A DNA stretch of 64,000 bases from Macrothele yani (taxonomy: Eukaryota; Arthropoda; Arachnida; Araneae; Macrothelidae): contig CM076990.1 in the NCBI GenBank assembly GCA_039090855.1, positions 203,365,232 through 203,429,231 on the forward strand. Direction: 5' to 3'. Shown in pieces: positions 42,650 through 53,536 of the stretch. Positions within the stretch are counted from its first letter, which is position 1; each line of letters opens with the position of its first letter. The position numbers were made by a program, and so were the translations under genes. The notes beneath the pieces are model-generated. The model did no database searches, was not told where the DNA came from, and was given only the letters and a program-made list of their open reading frames with translations.

Positions 42650-43353
42650 CACCACGGAACATGCGAACATGAGGTAGCAGAACATCATTAATGTATCGTT
42701 GGCCAGTCATAGTCCCATTTGGAAGCACATAGAGGGACGTACGGCCATTGAACATGATGCCAGCCCATACCATGACACTACATGTCGGATATCGGTCCCT
42801 TTCTTGTATGTTTGCTGGACAATATGCAGTACCACTATCATGCTAAATCAGTTGTCGTCGACAATCAGACGATAGACTGTATCTACTCTCATCTGAGAAG
42901 AGGACAGCAGACCAGTCGTTATCAGTCCAATTGCGATGTTGATGGCACCATTGCAAACGGGCGGTACGGTGACGTCTGGACAATGGGATGCACATAACAG
43001 GACAGCGGGCGTATAGTCCTTCTTCATGCAAACGTCTGGCGACAGTTTTTCGGGAGATCCGCTTGCCAGTAGCAGCCATAAACTGATTTGCTACCTCACT
43101 AGCTGTGCTGCGCCGGTGTCTTTTTGTTGATAGCACTATGTACCGATCTTCTGCAGGTGTCGTACTGAGAAAACGACCTCCCCGTGACGTTTGCTACACT
43201 CTCCATTTGTTTGAAATGATTTCCAAAGCCTTGAAACAACACTGTGGCTGACGTCGAACTCCCTGGCAACATATGTTATTTTTCGCCCTTCTTCAATCTT
43301 GCCAATAATACGGCTACGCGTAAAATCATCTAGGTGATGTCGGGAAGACATAC
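42650..43353 (-). pseudogene. Tc1-D transposase, N-terminal part
   Basis: Starts MSSRHHLDDFTRSRIIGKIE at about 43353. It has one missing G in a G-run near 43185 (frameshift relative to Tc1-C), then intact to FSDESRYSL (first Asp). A TAG at a Trp position (about 42843) is shared with Tc1-C. The second half lies beyond the LTR element at 34956-35284. Confidence 0.9.
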
Positions 43354-43620
43354 TGAAAATTGTAAGTTCGTCAATTGATTCTTTCCCTTTCAACTTTGCG
43401 TTTGAACAACAACGGTCAATACGCGTCAAATCCTTTATATCTCTTATCAGCGCTATGACGTCACGAACAAGTTCGGCAATCCAAAATTTGCATACGCACA
43501 ACACGTCTTACTCTATCCCGCACTTATGCTAATTTCCACATTTTCCTGCCTTCCATTTTATGGTTGCTATCGTTGCTATTGTCATCCGTCCTTAGCAATT
43601 GTCCTGCAGTGTATCAGAAA

Positions 43621-43786
43621 ATACGATTCGGGGCGAGAAAATACGCATGTTCCCTGATACATCACCAGTGGTGAGAGCAGATGATTTGTTTTGGCGGAAC
43701 GAAATACGATTCGGGGCGAAAAAATAGTCATCTTCGATGATATATCACCAGTGGTGAAAGTAGATGATATGTTTTGGCGGAATGAA
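43621..43786. repeat. Two 83-bp tandem units
   Basis: ATACGATTCGGGGCG starts at 43621 and 43704; the units share CATCACCAGTGGTGA and TGTTTTGGCGGAA with scattered differences. Function unknown. Confidence 0.9.
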
Positions 43787-44370
43787 ATGTTCAATGTTCG
43801 AATTCTAAACGATTTACACATACACACACATTTTATACGTCTGTGCTCTTTTACATACACATAAATAAAACAAAATATTGTGATGAATAAAGAATAAACC
43901 CTAATGAATTTATAATTCAGCTAAAAATGTGGATATCACAAAAGAGTAGGTTACGTTTCAGCTGAATGAGTCCGTTTTTCTGAATTGCACGCCTGAAAAA
44001 CAGCGAAAACACTTGGAATTCAATAATTGTTTTCCTGCCTAATTGCACATAGCAATTATCGTAATAAATAAGCATATTCGGTTAATCGACGTTATGCTTT
44101 ATCTAAACGATAAAACTACACACTCCGCTGATTTTAACTTAAGAGACAAACACCTCAGAGAGTGTTCATTTTTAAGTTACCAAAGAAACCGCTGCTGTTA
44201 GACACCACTTTAGTTATTAGAGAATGCTGTTTTTTCTTGAAGTCACTCCGGTCTCGGTCAGCTCAGTCAGCTGGTATAAACCGAACTGTTAACTATGAAT
44301 GAATTGGAGTTTGGTATCTAAGGATAAAGCTAGTAGACTATGTTAATCTTGCTCAAAATCTAGCTTGCGA
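43787..44370. other. Non-coding spacer
   Basis: AT-rich with no gene or repeat named. It includes GGTCTCGGTCAGCTCAGTCA near 44255. Confidence 0.35.
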
Positions 44371-44374
44371 CAAT

Positions 44375-45016
44375 GTTACTATTTCAACATTCCGCCCTAT
44401 GGGATAACGCACTGGACGATACGAAAGCAAAACAGTGGAATGCTAGCAATCTCTCTGGCAACGAGCCTTTAGCTAAGGTTCCGTTACTAACTCAACATTC
44501 CGCCCTATGGGATAACGTACTGGACGATACGATAGCAAAACAGTGGAATGCTAGCAATCTCTTTAGCAAGGAGCCTTTAGCTAAGATTCCGTTACTAGTT
44601 CAACATTCAGCCCTACGGGGTAACGTACTGGACGATACGATAGCAAAACAGTGGAATGCGAGCAACCTCTCTGGAAACGAGCCTTTAGCTAAGAATCCGT
44701 TACTTGTTGAACATTCCGCCCTACGAGGTAACGTACTGGACGATACGATAGCAAAACAGTGGAATGCTAGCAATCTCTTTAGCAAGGAGCCTTTAGCTAA
44801 GATTCCGTTACTAGTTCAACATTCAGCCCTACGGGATAACGTACTGGACGATACGAAAGCAAAACAATGGAATGCGAGCAACCTCTCTGGCAACGAGGCT
44901 TTAGCTAAGGTTCCGTTACTAGTTCAACATTCCGCCCTACGGGATAACGTGCTGGACGATACCATAGCAAAACAGTGGAATGCGAGCAACCTCTTTAGCA
45001 AAGAGCCTTTAGCTAA
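44375..45016 (+). repeat. 108-bp tandem array (six units) with alternating types, open reading frame throughout
   Basis: Six units of 108 bp (36 codons). The translated unit begins LLVQHSALRDNVLDDT and ends with either SGNEPLAK or FSKEPLAK. The two endings alternate strictly, so the real period is a 216-bp dimer repeated three times. No stop occurs in the + frame from ATG 44373 to the end of the array. A seventh unit sits at 47236-47342 beyond a 2.2-kb insertion whose removal restores the frame exactly. The array then runs in frame into a decayed mariner transposase segment. No homology recognised; it may be a repeat protein or a satellite that happens to be open. Confidence 0.85.
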
Positions 45017-47235
45017 TGTTACAGTGGACCACCCCCATCCTAAAACCTGAAGAAAACTCTTATATTTGTCCGCCATGTCGCGTATTGTATGAGGCAGCTG
45101 GTAATCACAGTTCGGCAGGCTCACAAGTTCTTTTACAGTTCACAGTTTTTTTATTTATTCCTCATTTGCGTTGCTTTTTTTCTTTCGGCTGTTCTCTAAA
45201 TTGATTAACAAAATTGCGGGATAATTAGGAAGTCGCTCCAATGCTCTTGAAAGCAAGAAATGTAATAATTTGCCATTTTGAATTGCTAGACCTCCCACAT
45301 AGCCCTGAAGTGAAACATAAAAATTCCTATCTCAAGGGTCTTCGAGGGGGTGAAAAGCGAACGTGGGAAAATGTGTTTTCGAATGCGGATGGAAGCAGCA
45401 ATGTCCAAAGTGGTTTTTCACTTTTCCTTTTTCTTCTTAACGCTGTGGTCCGTATGTTTATTTCAGTGGGTGGGCCAAGAGACCCTCAGCAGACACATAA
45501 CTCTGTCAGCAAGAACGATACTTCGACGTCTGCAAGGGACAATGGGCAATTAGAGTACAGAGTCGCCGAAGAAAGGGGGTGAATTCGAGCGTCGTTTTTG
45601 GTCGGCAGTTGCTGATATACGCTTAAAGAAAAAGCACGTCTGATTTCGCTCGGCCGAGAAAACTAATCTCAGAGCTGGCGGTCACAACTCGTTAAAAAAT
45701 GGAAACAAAACCTGCGAGGGGCATATTTGAACTGTATACTCAGGCAGGGTAGATGTTATGATAACGGAAAGAAACTGACTGAATTGGGAATGAACGGTCA
45801 AAAAGGAAGGAAGGTAGCGACGGACGGAATCTACTACAGCAGCAGCCTGGAGAGTGAGGAGTCCCACTCTCCAGGCAGTTGACGGTCAGAATTATTTCTT
45901 CACGACAACAGAAATCATTTCCCAGGAACACAGAAAATCGGTCTCGGAACCCGCAACAGCAGATATGAGAGGGGCTATTTTGTTTAACGGCCACCTTCAA
46001 ATCGTCACGAGAGTAGATCAGCGTGCACTCTAATCATTGCAACAAAGTGCGGCGTGATATCACCATTTCAATTGTGTGCTTCATTTACATCAAGCGTCAA
46101 AGTGAAGTGTTGATTCATCGGTGCTGCCGCATGGTGCAAGTGTTTGTGTGTGTTTTTTTTATCTTGTTTTTATTATGTGATGCACACTGGATTTGCACAG
46201 CAAAGTCACGAAACTGTAAGTAGATGAATATTTTCTTTTTTTTCTTCGCACATCTGCGAACTTGTGCCATCCCGACACCCAAAGCTGCATGGACATAGAT
46301 GCAGTAATGCGGAGTGACTGAACCTCAGAGGAAGTACCTGCACATACAAACGTCAATTTCTTACAGGGCCCATTTCCTGATTATTTTTTTACAAGAGTAA
46401 GGGAGAGGGTGTGGCCACAAATTCCGCTGGGCGGGACAGTTTCTTTTAACTTTGGTTCAGGGCCAAAGCGAGGGGGAAGGGATCTGCATGTGCATGCTTA
46501 TTAGATTTAGTTAATTAACTTTGTCAGTATTTCGCACCTATAATCGTATACCGCAAATTAACGTGCTTGTGTATTTTGTGTCCCGAGTATTTTTAATGTG
46601 ATCGTTTGCATATAATTTTTTTCATTCTCTAAGCAATTGTATATGAATATCACCTGCTGCTCTATTTAGTGTGTTAACGATAGTATCTCTTGATCAGATA
46701 GTCCGGTGGGGACTCAGTCGGCTTGCGTTGTCCGACAGTAAAGTGTGATACTGTGTGCTGCCCACATAAGAGGGACAATTGTCTATGCTCCCAGAGAGCG
46801 CCGTATCTGTTTAAATCTCACAGAACGTAATTAAATGTTGTGTTGTGCATTTGCGAATCATGTGTTATTTGCGAAAGTGAGTGTTGTTTTGGCTGGTTGG
46901 GATTGAATGTACCGGAGTAAGATCCGGACCACTACACTCAGTCACGAATTGGTGATTGCGGGTGAACCTCATCAACTCTCTGATCCCAAAGTATCGCTTT
47001 TTTTTTAGTTTTTTTTTTATTGTTGTTATTATTTTTGTTCACACGGTGGATTCACCCAAGCCTCATGCTTCGGGTCATTCTTCCAAGTTTCATTTTTTAT
47101 GTTCTGGTGTGAATCTTCGAGTGCAGCGGTGCACCTGAGATTCACACCTGGTGCCGCGGCCAACTACATTGTAAGACAGGTTTCAAGCACCGTTATCGGC
47201 CGACTCGGCAGGAACACTGCTAGTGCCGTGTAACA
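45017..47235. mobile_element. 2,219-bp TG...CA insertion, probable solo LTR
   Basis: Starts TGTTACAGTGG and ends CCGTGTAACA (7-bp inverted ends) and is bracketed by a 4-bp duplication, CTAA. It splits a unit of the 108-bp array: joining the sides recreates the unit perfectly. No coding domain was found inside, and no internal retroelement part. A solo LTR of an unseen long-LTR retrotransposon is the simplest reading; a non-autonomous DNA element is possible. Confidence 0.75.
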
Positions 47236-47342
47236 CTAAGATTCCGTTACTAGTTGAACATTCCGTTCTACGGGATAACGTACTGGACGATACGATTACA
47301 AAACAGTGGAATGCGAGCAACCTCTTTAGCAAAAAGCCGGTT
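47236..47342 (+). repeat. Detached seventh unit of the 108-bp array
   Basis: Carries ATTCCGTTACTAGTTGAACA and the rest of the unit, ending FSKKP in translation. Continuous with 44375-45016 before the 2.2-kb insertion. Confidence 0.9.
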
Positions 47343-48712
47343 CACTGGGATGGCTATGTGAACAGTCAGAACAGCCGAATATGGAGCTGTAATAACCCTG
47401 ATGCGTATCACGAAAGATCAGTACACACCCTGGAAGTTGAGGTTCGGTGTGCCATCGCGCACCGTCGTGTTATTGCAAGGTTAGTACATGACAAGGTTAT
47501 GCTCATCCTGCACTAACGGTGATTGTTTTGTGACGTCACTGTCCAAATCACCATCGTAAGACTACCGAATCGCCACGTTTCTTTGTATCTGTACCATAGC
47601 AGCGTGTTCGAATTATTATTCGTAAATCAACTGGAATAACATTCATAAGTTCTACCAAATTCTTTAATTCATAATGCTTTCAATTTTTAATTAAAAAAAT
47701 ATGGGAATGTTGTCAAGATGCTTTTCCTATTCTTCATAAATAAATTCTTTATTTATATGACAATTTTATGTCCTGCTGTGTGTTTTCCGTTTTAAATTTA
47801 TATAAAACCAGCAAAAATTTAAAATTCTCCTTGTATCTAAATTAATATTTAAAAGTATAACCGTTTTCCCTCCCCTTACGTAACAAAAATATGCGGGCGG
47901 TATTTTTGAAATCTCCGTTACTAAAATATTCACACAAGTGTGAATCTCTTATGTGTTTAATGTAAATGTGCTTTTGCATAAGTTTTGTTTTGTGTTTGAG
48001 TTATAAACATTGTTGATAAGACATCTTCCTCCACAGCTACAGTTCCAAACTATGATTTACATGTTAGGACGGTGATGTCACCCAGTGACGTCACGATTAT
48101 TCGCCTGCAAGGAAGACTGGATGAGCAAACCTTACTGTCTATTTGTTAGGCCCAATATGTTTTGATAAAACTGTAGATGGTGAAGTTTAAAGTGACATAA
48201 TCCAACTGTTTATTGCATTATTGGACGTGAATCAACGATAATGTTTGTTTCAACAGAACCGTGCAACCTGTCATGCAGCAAATGAAACGATGGTCATGTT
48301 ACTGGAATTTTTCGGAAGTCGCTTGATCTCAAAATACTTGTGGCATCTAAGATCTCGAGAACTTACTACTCCAAAATGTTTTAATTTGATGGAATTTAAA
48401 ATGTCAAGTGGTTCCCAACAATCCTCATACACTTAAAGACTTGAAGGCAAACATTCAAAGAGGGATTGCAAACGTTGCTGTACAAACATTACGTAAGGTG
48501 GCTGCAAATGTCATGAGAAGGGGATGAACCTGTATCCAGAAGGGAGCAAACCATTTCCAGCATTTGTTGTGTAAAGGTAAAAGTATGGGTAATTTAATTT
48601 GTTTCCCTTGTGTGCTTTGTGTCATTGCTTTACAAATTAATTGAACTTAACATTGTCCATAACATGGCTGCGTACTTTTTGAAACACCCTGTATTAAACC
48701 ATATCTTAATAC
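47343..48712 (+). pseudogene. Degraded mariner (DUF4817 class) remnant
   Basis: Two separated transposase pieces: 47343-47500 reads HWDGYVNSQNSRIWSCNNP and a CAIAHRR block, like the DDE core of mariner-4; 48245-48530 reads MFQQNRATCHAANETM (second Asp changed to Asn) and a C-terminal block. The right end TACTTTTTGAAACACCCTGTA looks like the terminal repeat. About 700 bp between the pieces (47500-48200) has no recognisable content. Confidence 0.7.
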
Positions 48713-50128
48713 ATATCTTTAAGCGCAGTTCTTATTTATTAGAACATTCAGGAGTTTAAAAACATGATTTCGCGCACCGTGAGCTTTCCTGATATACATA
48801 ATACTCGAGGGTTTCTTGTTCGGATATAGACTAAAAGGAAGAGATGATCGCGATCAAAAATGAAATAGTATGAAAATAACATGTCGTAGATTCAATATTT
48901 TTGAAGGAACAACCATTGATTATTTCATTGAGATTTTAAACTGATCACAAATATTATTTTTTCACGTTCTGTTCCTTCCAGCGCAACCAGAATTCAAATT
49001 TATTGAACTACAAGGAAAAAATGTTAGGACTGTCTTCAGATAGAGTTAATACCATTTTTCAATAAAAGTTAGGGTTTTGTTTGTTGTACGGAAGATATCC
49101 AAGTGGACATTTAGACTTCTGTTGAAACTATGTAATTAATACAAACGCAAGCGATAACCTTCAGGGAACACTTATCTGTTTTCTTGCATATCGCAACAGA
49201 TTCGGTTTATGTGATTGTTCCTTCATGTGCTGAAAGGCATAGAATCGATGATAAATCTGAGTAGATATCTTATGCAGTAACGTGCGTGTGTCAATAGAGT
49301 AAATAATCCCGAGGAGAAAACATTAGTCACATATCCATTTCACTTTGACTGATTATTTGAAAGAGCTACGACGGATCACTTCTTTCAGGTTAGTTTTCAC
49401 TTCGCATAACATTTTCGTTATTTATAAAACTCGTTCTTTTCGAAGACATTCGATCAGTGATGAAAGTAGGTGGGATCAATGAAAAATGATGTTCCTTAAA
49501 ATAATTGTTAAACGAAACGACGCTGCCTTAATTAAAATAGTCATAAACAAAATTATGGTCGCCTCGGTGTCCGAGGCTTTGATTTCAGACTATTCGGCCA
49601 ACTTGGTCATGGCCCCGAGATCCAGATGAGATGTGGGAGGTGCGCTGACCACACGACGCTGACTCCACGAGGAACCATTAGCCCTAAATTCGAACCAAAG
49701 CCCATAAAGGTCGTGGGACCGCGAAACGAAAAAATGTACGTAGCAATTGAACGAAAAATGTGCTGTAATGTTATACTAAAGAAAAGAAGTTCGTCTTCTT
49801 GGTTATGCAGTTTCCAGAGCAGTTTCACTACAGAATTTCTTCTCTCAGCCTGGTATGTGCAGAGCACTTTTACAGTCGACGATTTTTTGCTATCATTAAT
49901 CAAACTGGAAGAATCGCATACCATTAACAGGATTGCTACGTAGTTTTAGAATACAGAATGCAAAGGTACGGCTATTAAGGAAGTTACTTTGTGCGATTTT
50001 TCAGGAAAATAGTCAGTGAATTTTAAATGCTTTCCAGTTAGATGAAAATGTTTTGTGGTACTCGGAATTTTACCTAATTTTCAAACGTAGTGATTTTCAA
50101 TTTTTATACAGTAGTTTTTACTTGTATG
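48713..50128. other. Duplicated block X', paired with 19930-21160
   Basis: Clear alignment from about 49020 (TTTTTCAATAAAAGTTAGGG / TTTTTCAATAAAATTTAGGG) to about 50120. It includes the old SINE-like insert at 49555-49730. The part before 49020 shows nothing identifiable. No gene. Confidence 0.75.
49555..49730 (+). repeat. SINE-like element, second family, paired copy
   Basis: Same insert as 20578-20770, ending in ACCACACGACGCTGACTCCA, with decayed head. Shared by both X blocks. Confidence 0.5.
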
Positions 50129-50130
50129 TA

Positions 50131-51582
50131 CAATCATCGTAAAAAAAAAAATATATATATATATTTGCATCCAGAAAGAAGCAACCGACAGGAATGAAAC
50201 TTGGTTGGTAGGTGTGACATCGTGAGACATGCAAATGATTCAAGTATCACGCTCAGCCACGCATGTGACACAAGCAAGTAGGGGTCGTAGCGCTGTGCCT
50301 GACTGGCTATATAAGGTCGTACCGTTTCGCGTGCTTGCCATTCTGACTCGTGCTGTTGTGTTGGTTGCATCACTGTAAGTGAAGTATGCCTAAGAGAAAA
50401 GTTCTGAAGCAATTTGAGAAGTTGGAGGAGTTCGAGAGGGGCCACATCGTCGGGCTCCGGGAAACGGGATGGTCTTATCGACGTATTGCGGGCCATACCG
50501 GTCGTCCGGATATCACCATAGCACGTTGTTGGCGGCAGTATATAGAACAAGGAATGCAGCAACGACAGGAAGGGTCTGGGAGACCTAGAGGAACCACAGT
50601 GAGAGAGAGAGAGAGAGAGAGAGAAACGACGGGTTGTACAACATGCGTGAAGTGACCCAACAGCCACTATTGCGGATATTCAGTGAGCAGTGGTGCACTC
50701 CATGCATCGTCCGATAAGTGCCAGCACCATTGGCAGATGGCTGCACGACGTAGGACTACACGCACGCAGACCGTTACGTCGACTACCCTTAACACCATTG
50801 CATCGTCGCCAAAGACTGCAATGGTGTCGTGCCAGACTCTCATGGAGCCACTTAGAATGGCAGTGGATTATCTTCAGTGATGAGTCCCGCTTTTGTCTTG
50901 GAGGAGACGACCACTGAGTCCGCGTGTGGAGGCATCGTGGTCAGCGCCAAGATTAACGGTTTATTGTCGAGGGTCACACGTCCATAAGGCTTGGTGTCAT
51001 GGTGTGGGGTACAAGTGCATACAATGCCAGATCACCTTTGGTGTTCATTACAGGCACTTTGACAGCCCAACGTTGCGTTAATGAGTTCATGTAACCAGTG
51101 GCCCTACCTTTTCTGAACGCTCACTCCGGTGCGAGTTTCCAACAGGACAACGCTAATCCGCATACTGCTGCTGTCTCTAGAGCTTGCCTTCTAGGCACTG
51201 ACACTCTGTCATGGGCAGCCGCATCACCAGACCTATCGCCGATTGAAAGTGTGTGGGATGCTATTGGGCGCGCTATCCACACTCTACTCCTACCGCACAA
51301 TCTGCAGGAACTGCGTGAGAAGATTCATGAGGCATGGGATGGCTTATCGCAGGAAACCATTAGGAACCTGTACAACGCCATGCTATGACGTTTGGCATGC
51401 TGTGTGAGCAAAAATGGCGGCTATTGTGAGACACTACTTATAGGCGTGTAGCTCAATAAATATTGCCCATATTACTCTCAATGTTTAATCATTTATTTCC
51501 TTGGTAACCTTTACCGTTCTCTCGAATAGCATTGCAAACCGACACGTCCTTCAGGGTGCAACTTTTTTTTTGACGATGAGTG
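50131..51582 (+). mobile_element. Tc1-J, 1,452-bp Tc1-like transposon
   Basis: Inverted ends CAATCATCGTAAAAAAAAA and TTTTTTTTTGACGATGAGTG, flanked by TA. Host block X' continues on both sides, and the equivalent place in block X holds the RTE LINE. Confidence 0.9.
50386..51388 (+). pseudogene. Tc1-J transposase, broken by a GA microsatellite
   Basis: Starts MPKRKVLKQFEKLEEFERGH at 50386 (HTH with SYRRIAGHTGRP). At 50600-50622 a run of GA repeats replaces the linker codons and changes the frame. Later pieces: FSDESRFCLGGDDH (50875, first Asp), FQQDNANPHTA (51140, second Asp), SPDLSPIESVWDAIG (51230, third). Several stops. The GA run probably expanded by slippage and may be polymorphic. Confidence 0.85.
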
Positions 51583-51745
51583 TATAAATTTGAGGAAAAC
51601 TGCACTCACACGCATATATATTGGAAGAAATTTCTCGGGATTTCATAGCTGCCATTATCTAGCATGTTTTTTCATAGCATTTACGTAAGGTCTCCTATCC
51701 TTACATTATACTTGACAACAATTTTCCTGAGTGTTACTGTTAAGA
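51583..51745. other. Right part of block X'
   Basis: Aligns with 24149-24300 (TATAAATTT, ACTCACACGC, AGCATG). No gene. Confidence 0.55.
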
Positions 51746-52137
51746 AAGCTTTGGGGACCTGGTTTTCAATGAACTGACTTATTAGAATTTTAACATGCTT
51801 CTTAAAACCTGACTCCAAGCTGCAAATTCTGGAAAACCTTATGACTTGCAAGTTAAAGACATTCTCGACAACCTTACTGGATATATTACTAGAGCATTCT
51901 ACGTATTTTGAAATTTAAAATTTCAAGTTCTTTCTCTTACCAAACAAACTAATAACTGGGTTACCATCATTAAGATTAGTAGACAAATCTAGAAATTCAA
52001 GTTCCTGGTTACTAGTGTTAGTTTTATTTAGCTTAAGGCAGCTTGGATAAATGGCTAAAAAAATCATGTTCAAGAGATCCTGAATTATTTAAGCAAAGAA
52101 GGTCATCTATATATCTGTATGTATATACACTGCTGGC

Positions 52138-53536
52138 CACCCAAAATGCAACACCAAGAAGGAAGCATCCGATTGGCCTGAAATTCGCAGCATGCGTCGC
52201 CCGAGAGAGGACATGCAAACGATTAGCATTGCATGGCATTTGCAAATCATGTGCGCCCGGCACGTCACCGAGGAGCACTATAAGAAGGTTGAACAGAAGG
52301 CAGGGTGTAAGTAGTGGAAGTGTGTTGTGCTGCCGGACCTGTGCGTGGGAAGCTTCCTGATGTCTCGTCGCAGAATACGGCAGTCATTCCAGCACGTTTC
52401 AAAATTCGACAGAGGACGAATTGTGGCTTATCGCGACAGCGGTTTATCGTACCGAGACATCGGCGCCCATGTGGGACGACATCCAGCCACAGTGAGGCGA
52501 GTATGGATTCGGTGGGTAAAGGAGAAACGGACGAACCGACGTGAGCGATTGCCGCAGCCGCGGCACACCACTGAACGAGAGGACCAGCATGTTGTGCGGC
52601 GGGCATTGACGGCTCGCACCGCCACATCACGAACGTTAGCGCAGGAATTAGGGTGTGTTGCGCAACAACCTGTGTCAGCACGTACCGTTAGACGTCGTCT
52701 GCAGGAGCGGAGACTTGTCGCACGGCGCCCGTTGCTCCGATTACAATTGATGTTACACCACCGGCGAGTGTGGCGGCAGTGGGCCGCTGAACGTCGCACC
52801 TGCACTACGGAATGGCACGACATTGTCTTCTCCGGCGAATCCCGCTTCTGCCTGCAACACCACGATGGTCGGATCCGCGTGTGGCCGCACCGCGGCGAGA
52901 GACTGTATGACGCCTGCATTATGCAACGCCATATCGGTGCGTCGCCTGTCGTTATGGTTTAGGGCGCAATTGGATATGACACCCGCACCCCACTGGTGCG
53001 CATCGCCGGTACACTCAACAGCCACCGCTACATCTCCGACGTTTTGGAGCCTGTAGTCTTCCTTTGCCTGCAGGACCTGCCAGCGGCCACGTTTCAACAG
53101 GACAATGCGCACCCGCACGTGGAACGCATCGTGCAACAATTCTGCACGGCCCACCAGGTGTCACTGCTGCGGTGGCCCCTCTGTTCTCCCGATATGTCGC
53201 CTATTGAACATGTCTGGCCGCTGATCGGCAACCGAGTGGCCCTGCAAGCACCACCCGCGGCTACGCCTGATGAACTGTGGCAACGTGTGGAAGCAGTCTG
53301 GACCGACATACCCCAAGCCCACATCCAAAGCCTCTTTCGTTCGATTCCGCGGCGTGTAGCGGCCATTATTGCCATCCATGGGGGCCACACGAACTATTGA
53401 TGTCCGCGTGTTCCGCAAGTCGCACGGGCCTGTAAGCTCAATCGTTTCATCTTTGTATCTGTTGTTACGTGTCCAGTAAATCTGGCTTTGCTATCTAGTG
53501 TCCTTCTTGGTTTTGCATTTTGGGTGGCCAGCAGTG
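52138..53536 (+). mobile_element. Tc1-B, 1.4-kb Tc1-like transposon
   Basis: TA-flanked inverted ends CACTGCTGGCCACCCAAAAT and its complement at the right. Sister of Tc1-A (31533-32937). It was inserted into the Penelope-like RT, whose two halves continue on either side. Confidence 0.95.
52360..53400 (+). pseudogene. Tc1-B transposase, one nonsense codon and altered catalytic Asp
   Basis: 347 codons in one frame from MSRRRI, broken only by TAG at 52960-52962 where relatives have Trp (MVWGA). N-terminal HTH pair (DRGRIVAYRDSGLSYRDIG; RTLAQELGCVAQQPVSART). Catalytic region: FSGESRFCL (Asp replaced by Gly), FQQDNAHPH (second Asp kept), SPDMSPIEHVWPLIG (third kept). Ends IHGGHTNY. Both defects also occur in Tc1-A, so they were inherited from a common defective source. 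Confidence 0.92.

Larger units (their letters stand above)
34708..43611 (-). mobile_element. Tc1-D, Tc1-like transposon split by the LTR retrotransposon
   Basis: TA-flanked. Inverted ends CACTGCTGGCCAATTGCTAA and (right) TTAGCAATTGTCCTGCAGTG. Removing 35285-42644 plus the duplicated GACAG leaves 1,539 bp, the same length as Tc1-C. Host sequence beyond the ends is unrelated to Tc1-C's site, so the two arose by separate transpositions. Confidence 0.95.

Noticed and set aside
44600..44785. Reverse-strand frame in the 108-bp array
   Set aside because: By-product of repeat length divisible by three; the + frame is longer and continuous through all units.
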